Origin: Allacma fusca
Lineage: Eukaryota > Arthropoda > Collembola > Symphypleona > Sminthuridae
Assembly (NCBI GenBank): GCA_947179485.1
Contig: OX359248.1
Coordinates: forward strand, 54,384,386 to 54,448,385
Length of the DNA: 64,000 nucleotides
Direction of reading: 5' to 3'
The stretch's first letter is position 1. Each line of letters opens with the position of its first letter. Positions 24,765-40,300 of this stretch are shown piece after piece. A program made the position numbers and the translations under genes. Below the pieces are notes generated by a model that worked only from the letters and a program-made list of their open reading frames with translations, was not told the DNA's origin and did not search any database.

Positions 24765-27700
24765 TTTGCTCGTCTTCAGTGCCTTTCTTTACGTTCTTTC
24801 TGTTCAAAAGGAAACAGACGGAAAAGGAAAATAATTTTCTCCTTTAATACTAGCCACAAGAATAGTCCCAGGGATTTCTGCAAGAAGCTATAAATAATTG
24901 GTTTGGAATCGGGATACTCTGCTGGAGGTTGTGCATCTGCAGCTCTTAGTCCGAATAATATGGAATATTGTGAAAGTTTCAAGTAGTGCAGTTGTTAATG
25001 AATAATGTATTAAAAATGTACAATCTCTATATTCCGAGAAAGGTAAGGAAAGCCTATCTTTACATATTCTAATTAAATGTAAATACGCTCGGCACCTCCA
25101 GGTAATTATCTACCCATCACATATGTAACTTCACAGTACATTGCATATTTTAGCACCCCATTTAATCCCATTCAAACTCACAAACACATGCACACAACAG
25201 TTACATATGTACATACGTCAAGCTAACTAACACCTACAAAGCCCAGTGATCTCCTGCGGCTCAAACCTTGCTGACAAAAGTCTTACCCTTTAACATACAA
25301 ACACACGTTTTGACACTAATCCCCTCTTATCTTATTTGAACGTCAACATTTATTTTGACAGAGAATTTTCCTCTCATGCAAATTCTTGCAATCTACATGT
25401 TAACAAAACAGTTCAATACTTTTTACATCTTGGAAGTTTAACTACATAAATTAGCTCCAATTACTGGAGTTACTAAACCCAGAGGAGTACTTAAATATAG
25501 AAAGGTAATGAAATGTCAAGTGTAGACCTATACGTTAAGTTGACCATGGCTCTACTTTAAAAGTTTCTATTTCATATGACAGCAACTGCAAGTTCCTAGG
25601 TGGTAAAATAACAATAGAAGAACTGCAGCAGGGGTAACTGAAACCACTTGAGTATTAATATCTGCACTTTGGTTACTTCGTCAGACCTTTCCCTAACCTC
25701 ATGGAACTCATTGTGGGGCTCAAAAGTGTATAGAATTTGTAGAAAGTAATACAATGCGGCCTTAAATAAGTCATAAGTGGTTCTCGGTGTAAGAGGAGCA
25801 GAGATAAAAAAAAATGTTTTTCCGTGGTACACTAATCCAAACCATAAAGTGCACCAGATGAACAAGTTAAAATGAGTAAAAAATTTATTGGGACTGTGTA
25901 TACTCACACTCCGAATTAAAGGTTGGTGTACTAAACAACATCAAGGGATAGGAATGTGTGTTGAGTAATCACAGAAGAAATGACCTGATCATCCCACAGG
26001 ATGTTATGTAAGTCAGTGGGATTTTGAGTGGTGCGACTAAGAGTCGTTGAGAATTGGTTATGGAATAGCCGCAGAAGAACTGCACCTTTTCCAATATGAA
26101 ACAAATTCCTGAGTGTTTCGTAACGATCCAGCTGTCTTCAATCCCAGTCACATCTAAAGTCTGAGGTGATACTTGACTCCACTCTGTATGCACAAAAGTT
26201 ACATTGTAATTATGTGACTGACTCTGAGAGCCTTCATGTTGTTAGGACTTGAGAGGAAACTGGCAGATCGTGTCTCTATGAGCGGAGAAAACCAGTCTTA
26301 ACGGGACAGTGTATCATGTAGAAAAGCCAAAGTCAATAGAACCTCTCGAGATCTACCCAAACATCTCGTTTTATTGACCTTTACATCGGTTTTCCATAGT
26401 TTCATTCAGACTCGCACCAGTCTTACATACTCCTTTGGTTTTGGCAGGATAAAAACTATACCCACAAAATGTTGTATATATCAGGAGTCCATAACCCCTT
26501 GGATATGACTGTAGTACACAAGTATGCCTGGCTATATGCAAACTTTGGTATAACATTTAATACTCGCAAATAAATTCATTCAATCTTCCTGACCGTTGCA
26601 GAGCACACACACTATTTGACACAATCTTCCCAGACGTTCCGTAACTTCAACGCCTCTGAGTAAATTGACTCAAGTCTAATATACTATTTGACATGACACT
26701 TGACTACGAAACCAATAGTACGATAAACTACATACATTGCACGTATGTATCTACATAACGCCTTAACTCAAAAATCCTCTATGAATCTTCGTCATATTCT
26801 TCTTCTCACATTATTTCTTCCATTGTACAGTTACATACATACATGTGGTAATAATTGTACAATATATACATACATACACAAATTCTTTTGTATCTACTAG
26901 TACATGCGTCTAGCTAGCGGAAACCTCGTTAAAGAACTTATGCCATAAAGGGTGATGCGTAATCTCACTCCATACCTTAACATATTGTACAGCTCTTCAA
27001 AGTAATTTCCCCGAAAGAAAAGTAACAAAGTGACCAAGTTTTTCCCTACTTTTTTTTTCTATATTTCCCATCATTAACCCAGATGTTTAAGCATGCTGGT
27101 TTAGCCCTTTCTGTGGCTACTTGTTAGTTGCAAGTGTGAGAATGCCCCTTTACATTTTTTTCAGTTGTACATCTGTACATACGTACATATGTACCCGTGA
27201 ATTTAATTATATAATTACTTGTACAACCTTTCTAGCTTAAAAAATAATTTGATACAACATTTTGGCAGAAGTAACAGATACTCTGAGCATTTTCTAATAC
27301 ACTCTATTAATTAAAACTGACCGAGTTTCTTTTCGGGTTAGTAACTAATACTGATGGACTAAATAATCTTTGTATATTCTTGTGATACTCAGGTATAACT
27401 TGGCAAAATATAATGATTAAAATTCTAAATCAAGTTGCAAATTAGAGACCAGGAGGATATTTATTGGACGGGGACGGAATTAAATCAGAGCTAAATAAGG
27501 GGGTAAAAATTGCTCAGGGCATGTCCTGTTCACTTTTAAATGTGTAACTAATATCTACATTTTTCATTTGATATGCTTGGCTCTTGTGAGACCATTTTAA
27601 GGTAGGTTTTTTTAATTTAGGGGTAACAGGAGTACAGAAGTAAAAGAGTCAGAGATCAAGTACTTCCTAAGGTTTAGAATTTCATATAAAGTTACTACAA

Positions 27701-30700
27701 GTTCAGCTTAATTTGTTCACCTGCTTGAGTCCAAATGTCAAGTTGAGGGTGACGTTTACCTGCTGCGTTCCTTTCCTTGTTTCTGTGAGAATTGTAATGG
27801 AGCTGGTTGGGAATTGTTGGGAGAGGTTGCTACTTCCTCATGTGATGCACAATATGTATATAAATTAACTAACGTCATATGAATTTATTCTCTGTAGATT
27901 TCTAAGGATTTACTGTGGAGATTATCAACTTGTCATTTGTTATGATAACTGCTCACGTAGGGGGTCATTGAATAATGGTCCTGTCCTGTTCACCACCATC
28001 ACATAAAATATTAGGGATACAAGCAAACAAGTGGACAAGGTGCTATGGAGCTGAAATTATTATTATTACTATTAAAATTTGTATGTCTGTCGGCTCTGAA
28101 AAAAATCTGAATATCCTGAGATGAATGGGATGCTAACTGAGGCTGAGACCACCTACTAATTAAGTAACAATAGTGATTAATAATAAGTAATCCCTGGTAT
28201 TGGTCTGAGACTCTGAGGCTATGTTCAGTACATGAGTTCTTACAAACGTGTAATTTAATGCAAGGATCTTAACCCCAGGATCATCCCTACAAATTAAAAT
28301 GATTGGAAGCCTGCAGACTACAAAATTCCATGTATATAGATGTTTTGAGGAAAGCATGTCAAATGGTGGGTTACCGTTGAAACATTAAAATTCATAAATT
28401 CAAATTCTGTTTTAACATGCTGAAATTTTTGGGCAAAAAATATGAACCATTTCCCCCGCAAAAGGTTACATCCTCACAAAATATAGGTTTTAAAAGAGAT
28501 GATTGCTGCTAAGTCCTGTGTGTGTGTAAAGGCGTGGGAGATTTATGATTGAGGATTTTTATTGTATGGGTAAAAATCTATGTGCAAAGTACCAAAGCAT
28601 ATGCGACATTAGTATATAATATCATATATACAAAAACACATGCAACTCGTGATTCATGTTAAGGGGTTTTGCTGTAGACATATCTTTTTACCATGGAACA
28701 AATGATTTTGAAATGAGAGTTGTTCATCGCAGGTCATCATCATAAGTTCTTACGTTAAGTACATATGAGACATTCTAGTTGGTACTTGAATACTTACATA
28801 CATACAAAATACACACAACATACGAATGTATCTATGTGTAGCAATCCATGGGTATATGTCTCACAGCCACAATATTTTGCCTCCAGCACCTTAATTTATT
28901 TAGGCGATGAAAGACGACGTCCTGTCAGTTTTTCGTGAAATTCTATTTTCCATAAGTGAGTTGAAAGCCATGGGGTTGCTCATAACTTCCCTTCAACACT
29001 TTTTCGTCTTGTACACAGAAGTCAAACATATCAGATGAACACCATCATATATGCAGATAAATATGTACACAATCCCACTGAAAGGTAAACATTTGATGTA
29101 AATTCGTCATTTAGCAACCCAATTGGGAGGAGAGGAGTGAAACGGTTTGACTTCACCGCATCCTGTTTCATCTCCCAGGAAGAAAAAGATAATGCAAATA
29201 GTATATTCTTTTTCTCGCTTGCATTCTTGGCAATTGCTGGTAGTTTTTATAAACTCTGCATATTATGATACCATTAAATGTTAAAACGTTTGGGGTTTAT
29301 ACAAAAAACAGGAAGTCCGAGGAACTCTGCTAAAATAGGCCTCTTTTCATACCTACTACTATTACCATTAGCCTTGACATAGTCTCCTAATGTTTTTCGC
29401 TGGAGGTATACAAACGGCTTGTAATTTTAAATAGGTCTTACCTTATTTCATTTGATTAATTATTTGAATGCCATTATTACTTTTAGCAAATAGTAATATT
29501 AAATATTCATTTATTTCCTGAATTTGTTTACTCTGTAAACGATTGGCAAGATATTCCCTTCACGGGATATTCAAATTCGTTCCAACTTTTGACACGCTCT
29601 AAATATTTATATGTTTATAAAATCAAAGTAGATTCAGAATTTTGAATTACATTTCTTAATTAAAAGGAATAATTACATTTATTAGAGTATCGCAAAGAAT
29701 TGACAGGCAATAAATATATTGTCTCAAAGTTTTTGCTAATTAGTATCTTTGACTTTTAAATTCTCTAAACCATCTTATTTGCATAGCTACAAGGATCTCA
29801 CGAAAAAGGTTTCCACATTAACAAGAAAAAGGGCATTAAACTGTGTCAATACTGTCAATTAAAATTTGATGCATTAATTGCTATGTAAAATGAGTCATTT
29901 ACTGGGAATTGATGATTGGAGGCTCGGAAGACGCAAAAGTTTTCCGCTTCTAACAAGCAGATTCATTGGGAATGTAATGGGGGATAAACAGGAACAAGTG
30001 AGACCAGTTGAAGGCTTTGAGGACGTGTGATGAAACCAAGTTTCAATTTGATAAGTGATGGTGTGTGTGTGTGTGTATATGAAGATGTGAGGAATTTCAA
30101 AAGGGACTTGACCATCCGAGTCTTACCCCATGCAAAAGGGTATATGAGACCAAGTACTGCTATGTGCATCTGCATACTGGTTAAATACTCCTCGGACAGA
30201 GATGATGGTCTTTCGAGGTGAGTGGAGTAGGACTTTGCCTTGACTGAATGCTAAAGAGCTTCTGTTTTTCTGGTGATTGGCTTCAGAGCCGCAAAAGCCA
30301 GGGACAGGTGAAGTTCTGTGCCTGTTATGACATAAGAGGAGAGGTGGATGAGAACGCCACTCACCTCTTCATAGAGCAATGGGATGAAATGTTTTTGAGA
30401 GGAAAAACAAGTTTTTTCGTTAGTATCTTCTTTTTCCTCAATAGGATTCTCTCCTGCTTGTCCTTCTGACTTTGAACTCCACTGTCCCACTTCCAATTGA
30501 GACAACAAGGGAAACTAATAATTCCACTCATTATATCAAGAATCTATACCAACACACATTTCTCTGCCCCTTCACCCTTTTTTTAACCCGGAGTAGATAG
30601 TACTTATAGAGTGGGGCACGCAGTGACGTGACATCCTCACCAGACAACCTACACTTTTTAATTTCTAACCCCAGGCCTTGTTCCCGAATGTCATCATGCA

Positions 30701-31320
30701 ACTCTGGCTTTATGTAATAAGTCCATGCTCTGCAGATAAAATGACCTATTTATCACGCCGTATCTTTTATATTAGCAGTTCTGAGCTCAAAAATTAGCTC
30801 GATCTTGTTACCCATTGGATTCTAATCTTAAACTGCCTTTTTGCCTACCCTGTGCAATCCGCTAAGACACAGTTACATATAATTATTCGAATAAACTTAT
30901 GCTATCGCATACAAAGCCTGTATATACGGAAATAGTTGAATAAAGTATATTTAATTGAATTTAAATACAGGAACACTAACTATCGAAATGTTTATCAGAA
31001 ACAAACGTATTTGTGTATGTACTTGTAAACTTGTTACATACATTTTTACAAAGCCTACGCATCATAACCAAACGTAATCTTATTAATTTACAAATAAACC
31101 TGTATTGCCCTCTATAACTGGATACAATACATCTCATGCAACTTACACAATTGTATTACACAACCTATCTGCAATTTCTTTTATTTTCGTGCCAGAACTT
31201 GTATATTATTTTGCAGTCCGTAAAATACTTTTACAGTATTCAGATAAACCAGATAAATATAAATTTATAGAATGTTAGCAGATGGAATTTTATGTAATTA
31301 TTGTTGTATCTGAATTATTC
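24765..31320. other. Non-coding DNA upstream of the giant gene
   Basis: No supported exon. It holds a GT microsatellite (about 30060-30076) and several TACATATGTA-type motifs. A consensus-like splice donor (AAG followed by GTAAGG at about 25042) is present, but I cannot link it to any exon. It may be a 5' UTR intron of the giant gene. Confidence 0.45.
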
Positions 31321-31335
31321 CAGAATTCCTTGAAG
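31321..31335 (+). promoter_or_regulatory. Putative 3' splice site before the giant gene start
   Basis: A T-rich tract ending in ATTATTCCAG precedes the ATG pair at 31336/31339. It suggests the 5' UTR continues in an upstream exon that I cannot locate. The frame is open upstream to 31282, but that extension would place a non-signal-like segment ahead of the hydrophobic core. Confidence 0.45.
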
Positions 31336-34300
31336 ATGATGGCCCTCCAGTGGCTACTCCTAGTCTTATTATTAGAGCCTTCAACGTCCCAATGGATGTC
31401 CTTCGGCAGAGGACCAAATCCAGACATGTGGAGACCCAACATGCCTTCAGCAAGGTTCCTCCGACAAAGCTATGCCCCCGTGAAGAACACCAATTTACAA
31501 TTAGCAAATCAACGTAGTTCAAATATCGTGGTACGAGAAAGTCCACCGACCAACTTACATCCCACGTCTAACTACCGCCCTAACACTCGAACCAGCAATT
31601 CTCATCCATCCTCTAGCTCCAACTTACATCAGCAGCAGTTCATCCAGTCCAGGAGTGGATCATTGCAACCTCAACCAACAACTTCTCAGAGGCAGTTCCA
31701 GGCAAACAATAACAACTGGCAAAATCCTAGCAATGGCCGGACCAATGGAAATCAACAAGGGAAGGAAACCGGATCCGGAAGTCGATTAATTCAAACCCGG
31801 CACAACTGGCCCCAACAACCACATAACAATCATCCCCACAATACTCAAGTCCATGCCAACCAACCACACAATACTCAAGTCCATGCAAACCAGCCACACA
31901 ATGTTCCTCATTCTAACCAACACAATGCTCAAGCTCATAGCAACCAGCCACCCAACAGTCAGCATAATCAACAGCACAGTAATCCCCAACATGGTAATCA
32001 ACCACTTAATAATCAACAGAGGAACAGCGACCGAACTCTTGCCAACCGAGTGGCCCCAGCAATGGCAAATGCTCGTGATCCTAGACCAGTTTCCCAACAT
32101 GCAGGACAGTTACATGACTCCTGGCCAAACAGCAATACCCATCATCATTTGGCTCCTGTGGCACCTGCACCTCCACAAGGGAAAACAGGTCGGCCTTTGA
32201 GCCCCATCAGCAGTAATAACAACAATAATAATAATCAGCAATGGCCTACAAACGTTCGCTTGCCCAACACTCCAGCTCAACTAAATTCAGGAGCCTCACG
32301 ATCCTCCGAGCCTCAGAATCCTAACCAATCCAATCAGTACAAAGATCGGATGCTGAGTGTAACAAACACTTTGACCACTCTGGCCAAGCTGTCTCCTCAA
32401 AAGCCCATTGTCGTGTACATGAAACAAGAAGGAGTTGATGCTACAAGAGCTGGAGCAGATGCTGCTGAAGTAGTGAAGAAATTCGCAGGATCCAGTAAAA
32501 TCCCTTTTTACAACGGAACTGTCCCCATGAAAAGTCTCCCAGCGGTCTTCCTAGCTCCTGATGACCTTCCAGTTCCTTATGGCTATGGCAAAATCCCAAT
32601 TCCAAATTTGAAAGACTCAAGGCTAAAAAATCCGATAGTAGCCACTACTCAAAGACCACCTTTCATTGCTCCCGCTAATCTGAACCCACCTCCAGGCTAC
32701 ACTAAAATCCTTTTGCCAAACTCCAATCCAGGGAACAAAATGAGCCCATCACAATTGCAACAGGCAGCTCAGTCCCCAAATACGAAAACTTTGAGTAACT
32801 TGAACACAGATGAGAAGATGAGGATCATTGAGATGCTGAGGAATGGTCAAAATAAACTTATACAAGATAAACTGAATATTTATAGGACAAATTTCAATTT
32901 GAAGGATGGACCGGATCATAGACAAATACTATCATCAGCGCTACCACCCGGAGCACAAATAGATAGCATTGCTAGTAGCTCCTTCCAGAATCCTGTCGTT
33001 GATGATTTTGTCGGATTAAATATCCCACCGCCAGCTTTGCCGCCACATCAACTCCAGCAGAACTTGCCACCGAGTCTACCATCCCCGACAGCTCGGAGCC
33101 ATACTGCTGCCCCTCCAAAGCCTAATCCTACACCAACACAGAATATAAGACCAGCTGGGTCAGGAAATGGGAAACCTCAAGTACAAATTGAGATTCCAAA
33201 AATCAATGATGGAGGACTAAGTGCAAATGAACTGCAGAAAATAATCGGAGCAATTGTGGGAGCTGAGAGGAAACCTGGAACTCCTATTCCACAGCCTATT
33301 CCCCTGGTGATTAGCAGTCCAAGTCCAAGCGCTGTTGGAAATTCAAACCAAAACTTACAGCGAGTGCAAAATCAACATATGATTCAGAATTCAAATCAGA
33401 ATCGTCAGCAGCAACCCGTAAAAGCTTTCCCTACAATTGATATCACAACTGCAAAGCCTTCCCAACAGAATGGTCAGTTCCAGCAAAACCAAAACATTCC
33501 TCCTAATATGCTCAACCCAAACATTCCTCCTCCAATGCCCGGTAGTGGAATGCAAAATGGTGGAAATGGGAATCAAAATGGATTCCAGCAAATTCAAAAC
33601 CGACCTAATATGCCGCAAAATCAAGGACTGCAGGCAAATATGCAGCCACCGCAATTCCATGGTCAGAGCGTTCAACAAAATCAACAAATGCAAAACCAGC
33701 AAGGAGTGAGGCTGAACCAAATGCCCCCCGTAATTCTGCCACAAGGATTTTCTATAAATCAGCCCCAGCAGGCTCATCAAAACATGCCTTTACAGAATCA
33801 TATTCTGAGTAACGTTCCTCAAGGAAACACAAATACTCAACAAGTTCCTTTGCAAAATCCTCAAGGATTTTCACAAATTCCATTCCAAGGTGTACAACAT
33901 CCAATTCAGCCACAGGGTCTAATCCCACAAGGCCCTGTACAAGGAGTAGCTATTCCACCGGTACCTCAAGTCCCGTTCCAAAGTCCAATCCAGAATGCAC
34001 CAATACAAGGAACTCCCCAGCCCTTCTTAGGTCCTCAGGGTCAACCACAGCTGCAAGGAATGATTCCACAGCTCCAGCAACAACTTCCACAAATAATGCA
34101 ACCACAAAATCTTATTCAAAATCAGCAAATGCAGCAACAACAAATCCAGCAACAACAAATGCAACAACACATTCAACACCAACAAATGCAACAGCAACAA
34201 GCTCAACAGCAACAAATTCAGCAAATGCAACAACAAGCTCAGCAACAAGCTCAGCAACAACAAATGCAACAACATCAAGCTCAGCAACAACAAATACAAC

Positions 34301-37300
34301 AACAACACGCTCAGCAACAACAAATGCAACAACAACAAGCTCAGCAACAACAAATGCAACAACAACAAGCTCAGCAACAACAAATGCAACAACAACAAGC
34401 TCAGCAACAACAAATGCAACAACAACAAGCTCAGCAACAACAAATGCATCAGCAGATCCCACATCATTTGCAACATCTACCGCAAAACCTGCAGCAAGGA
34501 GGACAACAGTTAACTATGAACCAGCAACGTCCAGGTGTTCCATTACAAATGCAACAGCAGGTACAACTTGGTCAACAAGTTCAACACATGCAACCTCAGG
34601 GTCCAATGCGGTTACCACTTATGCAGAATAATGGCAACCAAGCCCCGATTCCGGGACAGCAAAATCAGGCACAACAAATCCAAGGCCAGCCTATACAAGG
34701 GCAACAAGTGCAACCTCCGCCAATTCCAGTGCCTGTGCCTCTAGGACAATCTGCACAATCAATTCAACCGATTGTTATTAACGAAGACCCTGCTCGTCCC
34801 AAAGTTCAGTCAACTGTCTTGATGCCGGGAGGAATTCCTTCTGAAGCCACCATAACTAAAGCACAAGTGACCCCAGTGACGATAGGGGGCAAGCCTAAAA
34901 ATAAACCTCCTCGAAAGGGTTTCCCAGGGAAGTACAGAAATCCACTCCTAACAGCCTTAAATTTCTTGGGTATCCAATCAACACCAAAACCAGAGCTTTT
35001 CGTTGGCAAACACAAAGCTCCTCCCCCAAAACAGAAGACAAACCCACAAATTCGTCATAAATCTCGTCCTAAGAACGAAAAACCTCATGTAAAGTCCTCA
35101 GGTGAAACCTCACGTGAAAAGAGTAGAGAAGAGGAGAGGGAAGATGAGTCCGTCAGTGCTGAATCCAATGTCCATCCAGTTTCCATAGAGGTGCCGGAAA
35201 AATCAGAAAAAAGAAGGAGACCTGTTGCATCGGAGCGTATTTCAAAGGTCAAATCATCTGAATCAGGCTCGGCTTCAGCGGAGAGACAACCTGAAAAGCC
35301 AACTATCATTATCCAAGGAGAAGGGCATAATATCCAAGACATCAATAGAATAATAAATTCTTTGAATAGATACGAACACGATGAGTCACCTCATAGAGCA
35401 AGCCCTGCGCCGCAATCAGTAACTCCTACGCATAGGTCAACCATAGCTCCTTTTGGACCTTTGAAGAGCTTTTCGCCATCCCCTTCTAAGCAAAGTTTAC
35501 CATCATTTATTATCGCTAATGGACCTCCTTTCTCGGGCTCTACGCCATCTCCTCTTGGAATCAACCCTTCGGGTAAACCAGTATTCGGACCTTCCACACC
35601 AACACCAATGATGGTTACGACACCTTACGGCCCTACGCAAACTAGACTAGTTTCAACTCCGCATGGACTCATAGCTGTTACCACACCTCATCAATACCTT
35701 CTTCACGGCCCAACTACTCCCAGACCTCAAATTATTCTCCAGAGTCCTTCAACTCCACGACCACAACTAATAAATTTGAGTAGCCCTTCACCAGCTTTGA
35801 ACCAACAGTTTATTATACACTCTGCCACTGGAGCTCCTCAATTAGTTTCAATAGCACCATCTATGAACACCAACTCCCTGCATAGCTCCGCAGTTCAAAA
35901 TGTGATCCAACGGCTTAGTGGAATTCGAACCCCTACACCACTTTTAATTAACCCCTCCACCACCCCTACTCCTGGGTTATTCAACGTTACTCCCAGATTG
36001 GTCCCACTAGCTCAACCCACTATGAAACACCCCATTTCTCCAACTGCAGCCCCCTCCCCCACTATTCGTCCGTACTCACCTAGTCCTACCCCAAATTACA
36101 ACCAAATTCCAGGGCTTTCCGCTCTGGCCCAAGCTATCAATTCTAAAATGAATCTTTCCAAGCCACCCAAAAGCTCAGGAGAGACTAGTCAGACTTACTC
36201 TGGTTCTCATCAACCAGCTCCAGTAACTTCTGGGGAAACCAGCCATTCTTGGACACCGTCACACCAAGGAATTCCTAAGGATACTGACAAGGGTAAATTT
36301 GTGGAGAAGATAAAAACGGAAGAAAAAATTGTTTGGACGCAATTACCTACCGCTGGAGGCCCTCCTCAAATGGTTCCGACAAAGATAAAAGTCGAAGAGA
36401 AGATACTTCTCAGACCGAAGCAATCTAGCTCAGAAATAGAATCCGACAGACGGCCGGACAACTTCAAGGATTTCTATAAGGTTAACTCAGGTGAACAGCA
36501 ATTTGTGCCTTCTATCGTGAAACTTGATGATAGTAAAACCTCGTCTTTTTCCTCTTCGGAGAAACACTCCAAAAACCCTTTTGAACAATCTCCGACGACT
36601 TTCGGAGGACTACTAAAATCCAAGATGAAGTTTGAAAAGATTAAGGAGAAACTGTACCCTCAACAACATTTGGTTTCTAACAACGGGTCATCAATTATTT
36701 ATACTTATGTATCATCTGGGGACAACCCCATTGGACCGACAATTCCTTCTGGATACCAAGTATATACTCAGGAGCAGTCCACCACTCAAACATCAACCAC
36801 TCCGGTGGATCCGAATGGTCGACATCGCATACGACCGGGAGATTTGTCCAAGGCTGAACTCATGACACCATTGGCATCAATTACTCCCACCTCTGTAGAC
36901 CCTGCCCTGTTGGCCCAGCAGCAGCAAATTCCTTACGGAATTACTCCAAGTGGTCAGCCACTATTGCATAGTCCAACTCCTTTAATTGATGCTCCAGAAC
37001 CTACTGCTGGTCCAACGTCAAGCGCAAACTTTGTGCCAACTTTTGGATCACTTGGTGGGCATACATCTCAAGAGAAATTAATGTTCGTATCAACTGGCGC
37101 TCCAGCGATTCCTCTTGGATCTACTCTGGCTCCCGGAGATAGTGAAGAACGTTTGGTGTTCTTTCCCTCTAGCTCACCCTTCCCACCATCATTTCTTCCG
37201 TCAGACTCCGTCCCTGTAAACTATGAAAATAACTTCGTGGTGCACAATCAGGAGTATAAATATTTGGACGAAAATCCTACTTTGACTCCAACGGAAACAC

Positions 37301-40300
37301 AACCTCCGTCAACTTTCTCCACTTCGGTTTCAACCACAACTGCGCCACCTACAACCAGAGAAACTGTTCCAACTACCCGGGAAACTATACCAACAACCCG
37401 GGATACCACTACTACGGTAAAGGAAACCGACCCCACTACTAAAATTACAAAGGCAACCACAACAACTGTAGAATCTCCTGCACCAACATCGACAACTACA
37501 ACTCAGCAGCAGACAAGCACAACTCAACAGCAAACGACTACCACTCAACAACTGCCAAGTACAACTCAACAGCACACCACAAACACTCAAGAACAAACTG
37601 CTGCTACACAAGAATTGCAAACTTCCCCACATCAGCAACCAAATCACGAAATATACTCAACTCCTTTTCAGACAACTGCGCAGACACATTCTATCCGAGT
37701 AAGTCAAACTCATTCAGTTAGTTCAAGTCAATCAGATGCCGTGACATGGAAACCTAGCAGCTCAGAAAAAACCGAGAAAGTGGTGACTTGGCGTCCTTCG
37801 AAGACGTCATCCGTGAGTGAGGAGCTTCCTGACTCGTTTTCAAGCCCCACGGAGGATCATCGCCAGAAGGTATCTGACATGGCCGCTGGTATGCTACATG
37901 CTATGTCGATCGGATTAGCTGCACAGACCACACCAGAACCTTGGAGAGCCACCAGTAGGAAACCAAGTGTGAATGATATCGGAGCTTCTGTATTATATGC
38001 CATGGCGAATGGGTCCCCTGTTCCAATTATGAACCCAAATCCGTATACAATTCCTCCTCAACAAGTTTATCAGCACTATCCATACCTAATTCAAGGAACT
38101 CCGACTGTACCCACGGACCCTGTGATGAACTACTACCAATTCCAATGGGGCAACCGCCTTGATTCACAGGTTTACCCCACGCTGCAACAACAGCTACAAC
38201 ACCAACAGTTACATCAACAACAGCAATTACAACAACAACAGTTGCAGCAGCAACAGCTCCAACAGGCACAGCAGCAGCAGCAACAGCTCCAACAGGCACA
38301 ACAGCAGTTGCAACAACAGCAACAATTGCAACAACAACAACAACAAATTCTTTTACAGCAGCCGGTTCCATTGGAGGATGAGAGACAGGAGGAACCTCAA
38401 GTGTTTCTTCAGCCACCAATTGAACAAGTACCACTTGATCAGCAGCCCTTTGAGTACCAACCAATCGAGCAACAGCCTATCACAGAATCTTCCACTTCAA
38501 CAACAGATTTGGACGGTTCCAGGTACAAAATTAGATTCCGACCTTCTTCGGAGCCACCAAGTACCAAGAAACCAATCCCAGTTTATGTAGAGAAACCAAG
38601 AAGGCAGCGCATAAAAAATAGACCTTCACCACCAAAAGAAACCAGCTCGGAGTACGAAGATACTTCCGAACAAGATGCTGAATTTGAAGCCGAAAAAACA
38701 GTAGATAATCTTGAACCTGAGCCACAGAGAATTAGAAGACCGGAACCAGAACCTGAGCTCATTAGAAGACCGGAACCAGAACCTGAGCTCATTAGAAGAC
38801 CGGAACCAGAACCTGATCGATTCAGAAGACCGGAACCAGAACCTGATCGATTCAGAAGACCGGAACCAGAACCTGATCGAATCAGAAGACCGGAGCCAGA
38901 CCCAGAAAATATTAGACCCGAACAAGAGAGAATTAGAATGAGGCTGGAAAAAGAGGAAGAAAAAGTTAGAGTAAGGCAAGAACCAGAGCAAGAACGAATT
39001 CGAGTTCGGCCGACAGTCGGAGTGAATCGCTTCATCAGAGTCAAAAACAGCCGCGAGAGAATTTCTGCCATAACGGACAGCAGCTCGGATTCTGATAAAC
39101 CCAAAGGCATGAGACGGTACATTCGACGAAGGCTCCGACCAACTACCACAACAACAACCACTCTGTCCCCTTACTATGACGACACTGACGAAATCATGGA
39201 GACCAGCAATCCAAAACAAAACGCCCATAAAACTGTCATTTATGAATATGAAGATACTGAGGAAGTAAAGCCAGCCAGACTTGTAAACAAGGATAAATTA
39301 GAAGCTGTTAGGGCAGAAGGTACCCCAAGAAGAAAAAGCCGGCCAACTTTAACCACGGAGAAACTGGACGACAAGACTTTGGAAGATCATGATATAGAGG
39401 TTGCTAGTTCCGAACATCAGGGTTACAATCAGCGCCGCCCGGTCTACGTTAATAGAGATGCATTCCTTGTTTCTGGGGAAGATCCAGAAGATGAGTTGGA
39501 AGAGGAATCTCCTCATAACAACCGACCCAATAGTCATAGACCCAGTTATGAAAAAGATTCTCCTTTAATCATCAGTGCTAAGTCAGTAGTTAAGAAAACT
39601 GGAACATCCGGTAGTACTGCAGAAGAAGATGACTGGAGTCACAAAACTTTGTCAACAGCTCATACTGTGTTGACATCCGCTTCTACAACAACGGAAACAA
39701 CAACTACGACTCCAACTACGACTACTACAACTACGACTCCAACGACAACAACTACAACACCAACAACCACAACCACAACAAGTACTACAACAACAACTAC
39801 TCCTACAACAACAACTACTCCTACAACAACAACTACTCCCACAACAACAACTACAACCACAGAAAAAACCACAACAAGGAGAAAGACAGAAGCTACGACG
39901 ACAATGAAGAGGATTCCTCCAACGAGGCAAACTTCAACCACCTTAAAGAAGATACCCTCGCCTCCCACAACAGCTGAGGCAGCATCCGAGGATGAATACT
40001 ACTCTGATAGTAGCGCTGAGCTCAGAGAAATGCTTAAGAAATTGCAAGCCCGTTTAAAACCTCAAGATAAAGATTATTTAGATGAACTGGACGACGGTGC
40101 CTACGATTATTATGGTGATGTTGAAGAAACACCAAAATCTTCTCCAAAAACTACCAAAGCCCCAACCACAACCACTAAAAGGCCGAAAAAGAACAAAGGC
40201 AAGAAGAATTCAAAAAAGGGTTCCAAAAACAAATCTAGTACTACAGAGTCTGTCAAAACCGTTACAACAGTTAAAGCTACCCCCACCAGACCTACTACAA

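Noticed and set aside
34027..34476. Minus-strand Leu-rich and Val/Ala-rich frames opposite the Gln repeat
   Set aside because: Shadows of the CAA/CAG repeat on the coding strand. They mimic membrane proteins only because of TTG/TTGTTG complement codons.
39652..39968. Minus-strand Cys-rich and Val-rich open frames
   Set aside because: They are the complement of the Thr-codon repeats of the giant gene. The composition follows directly from ACN repeats read backwards.
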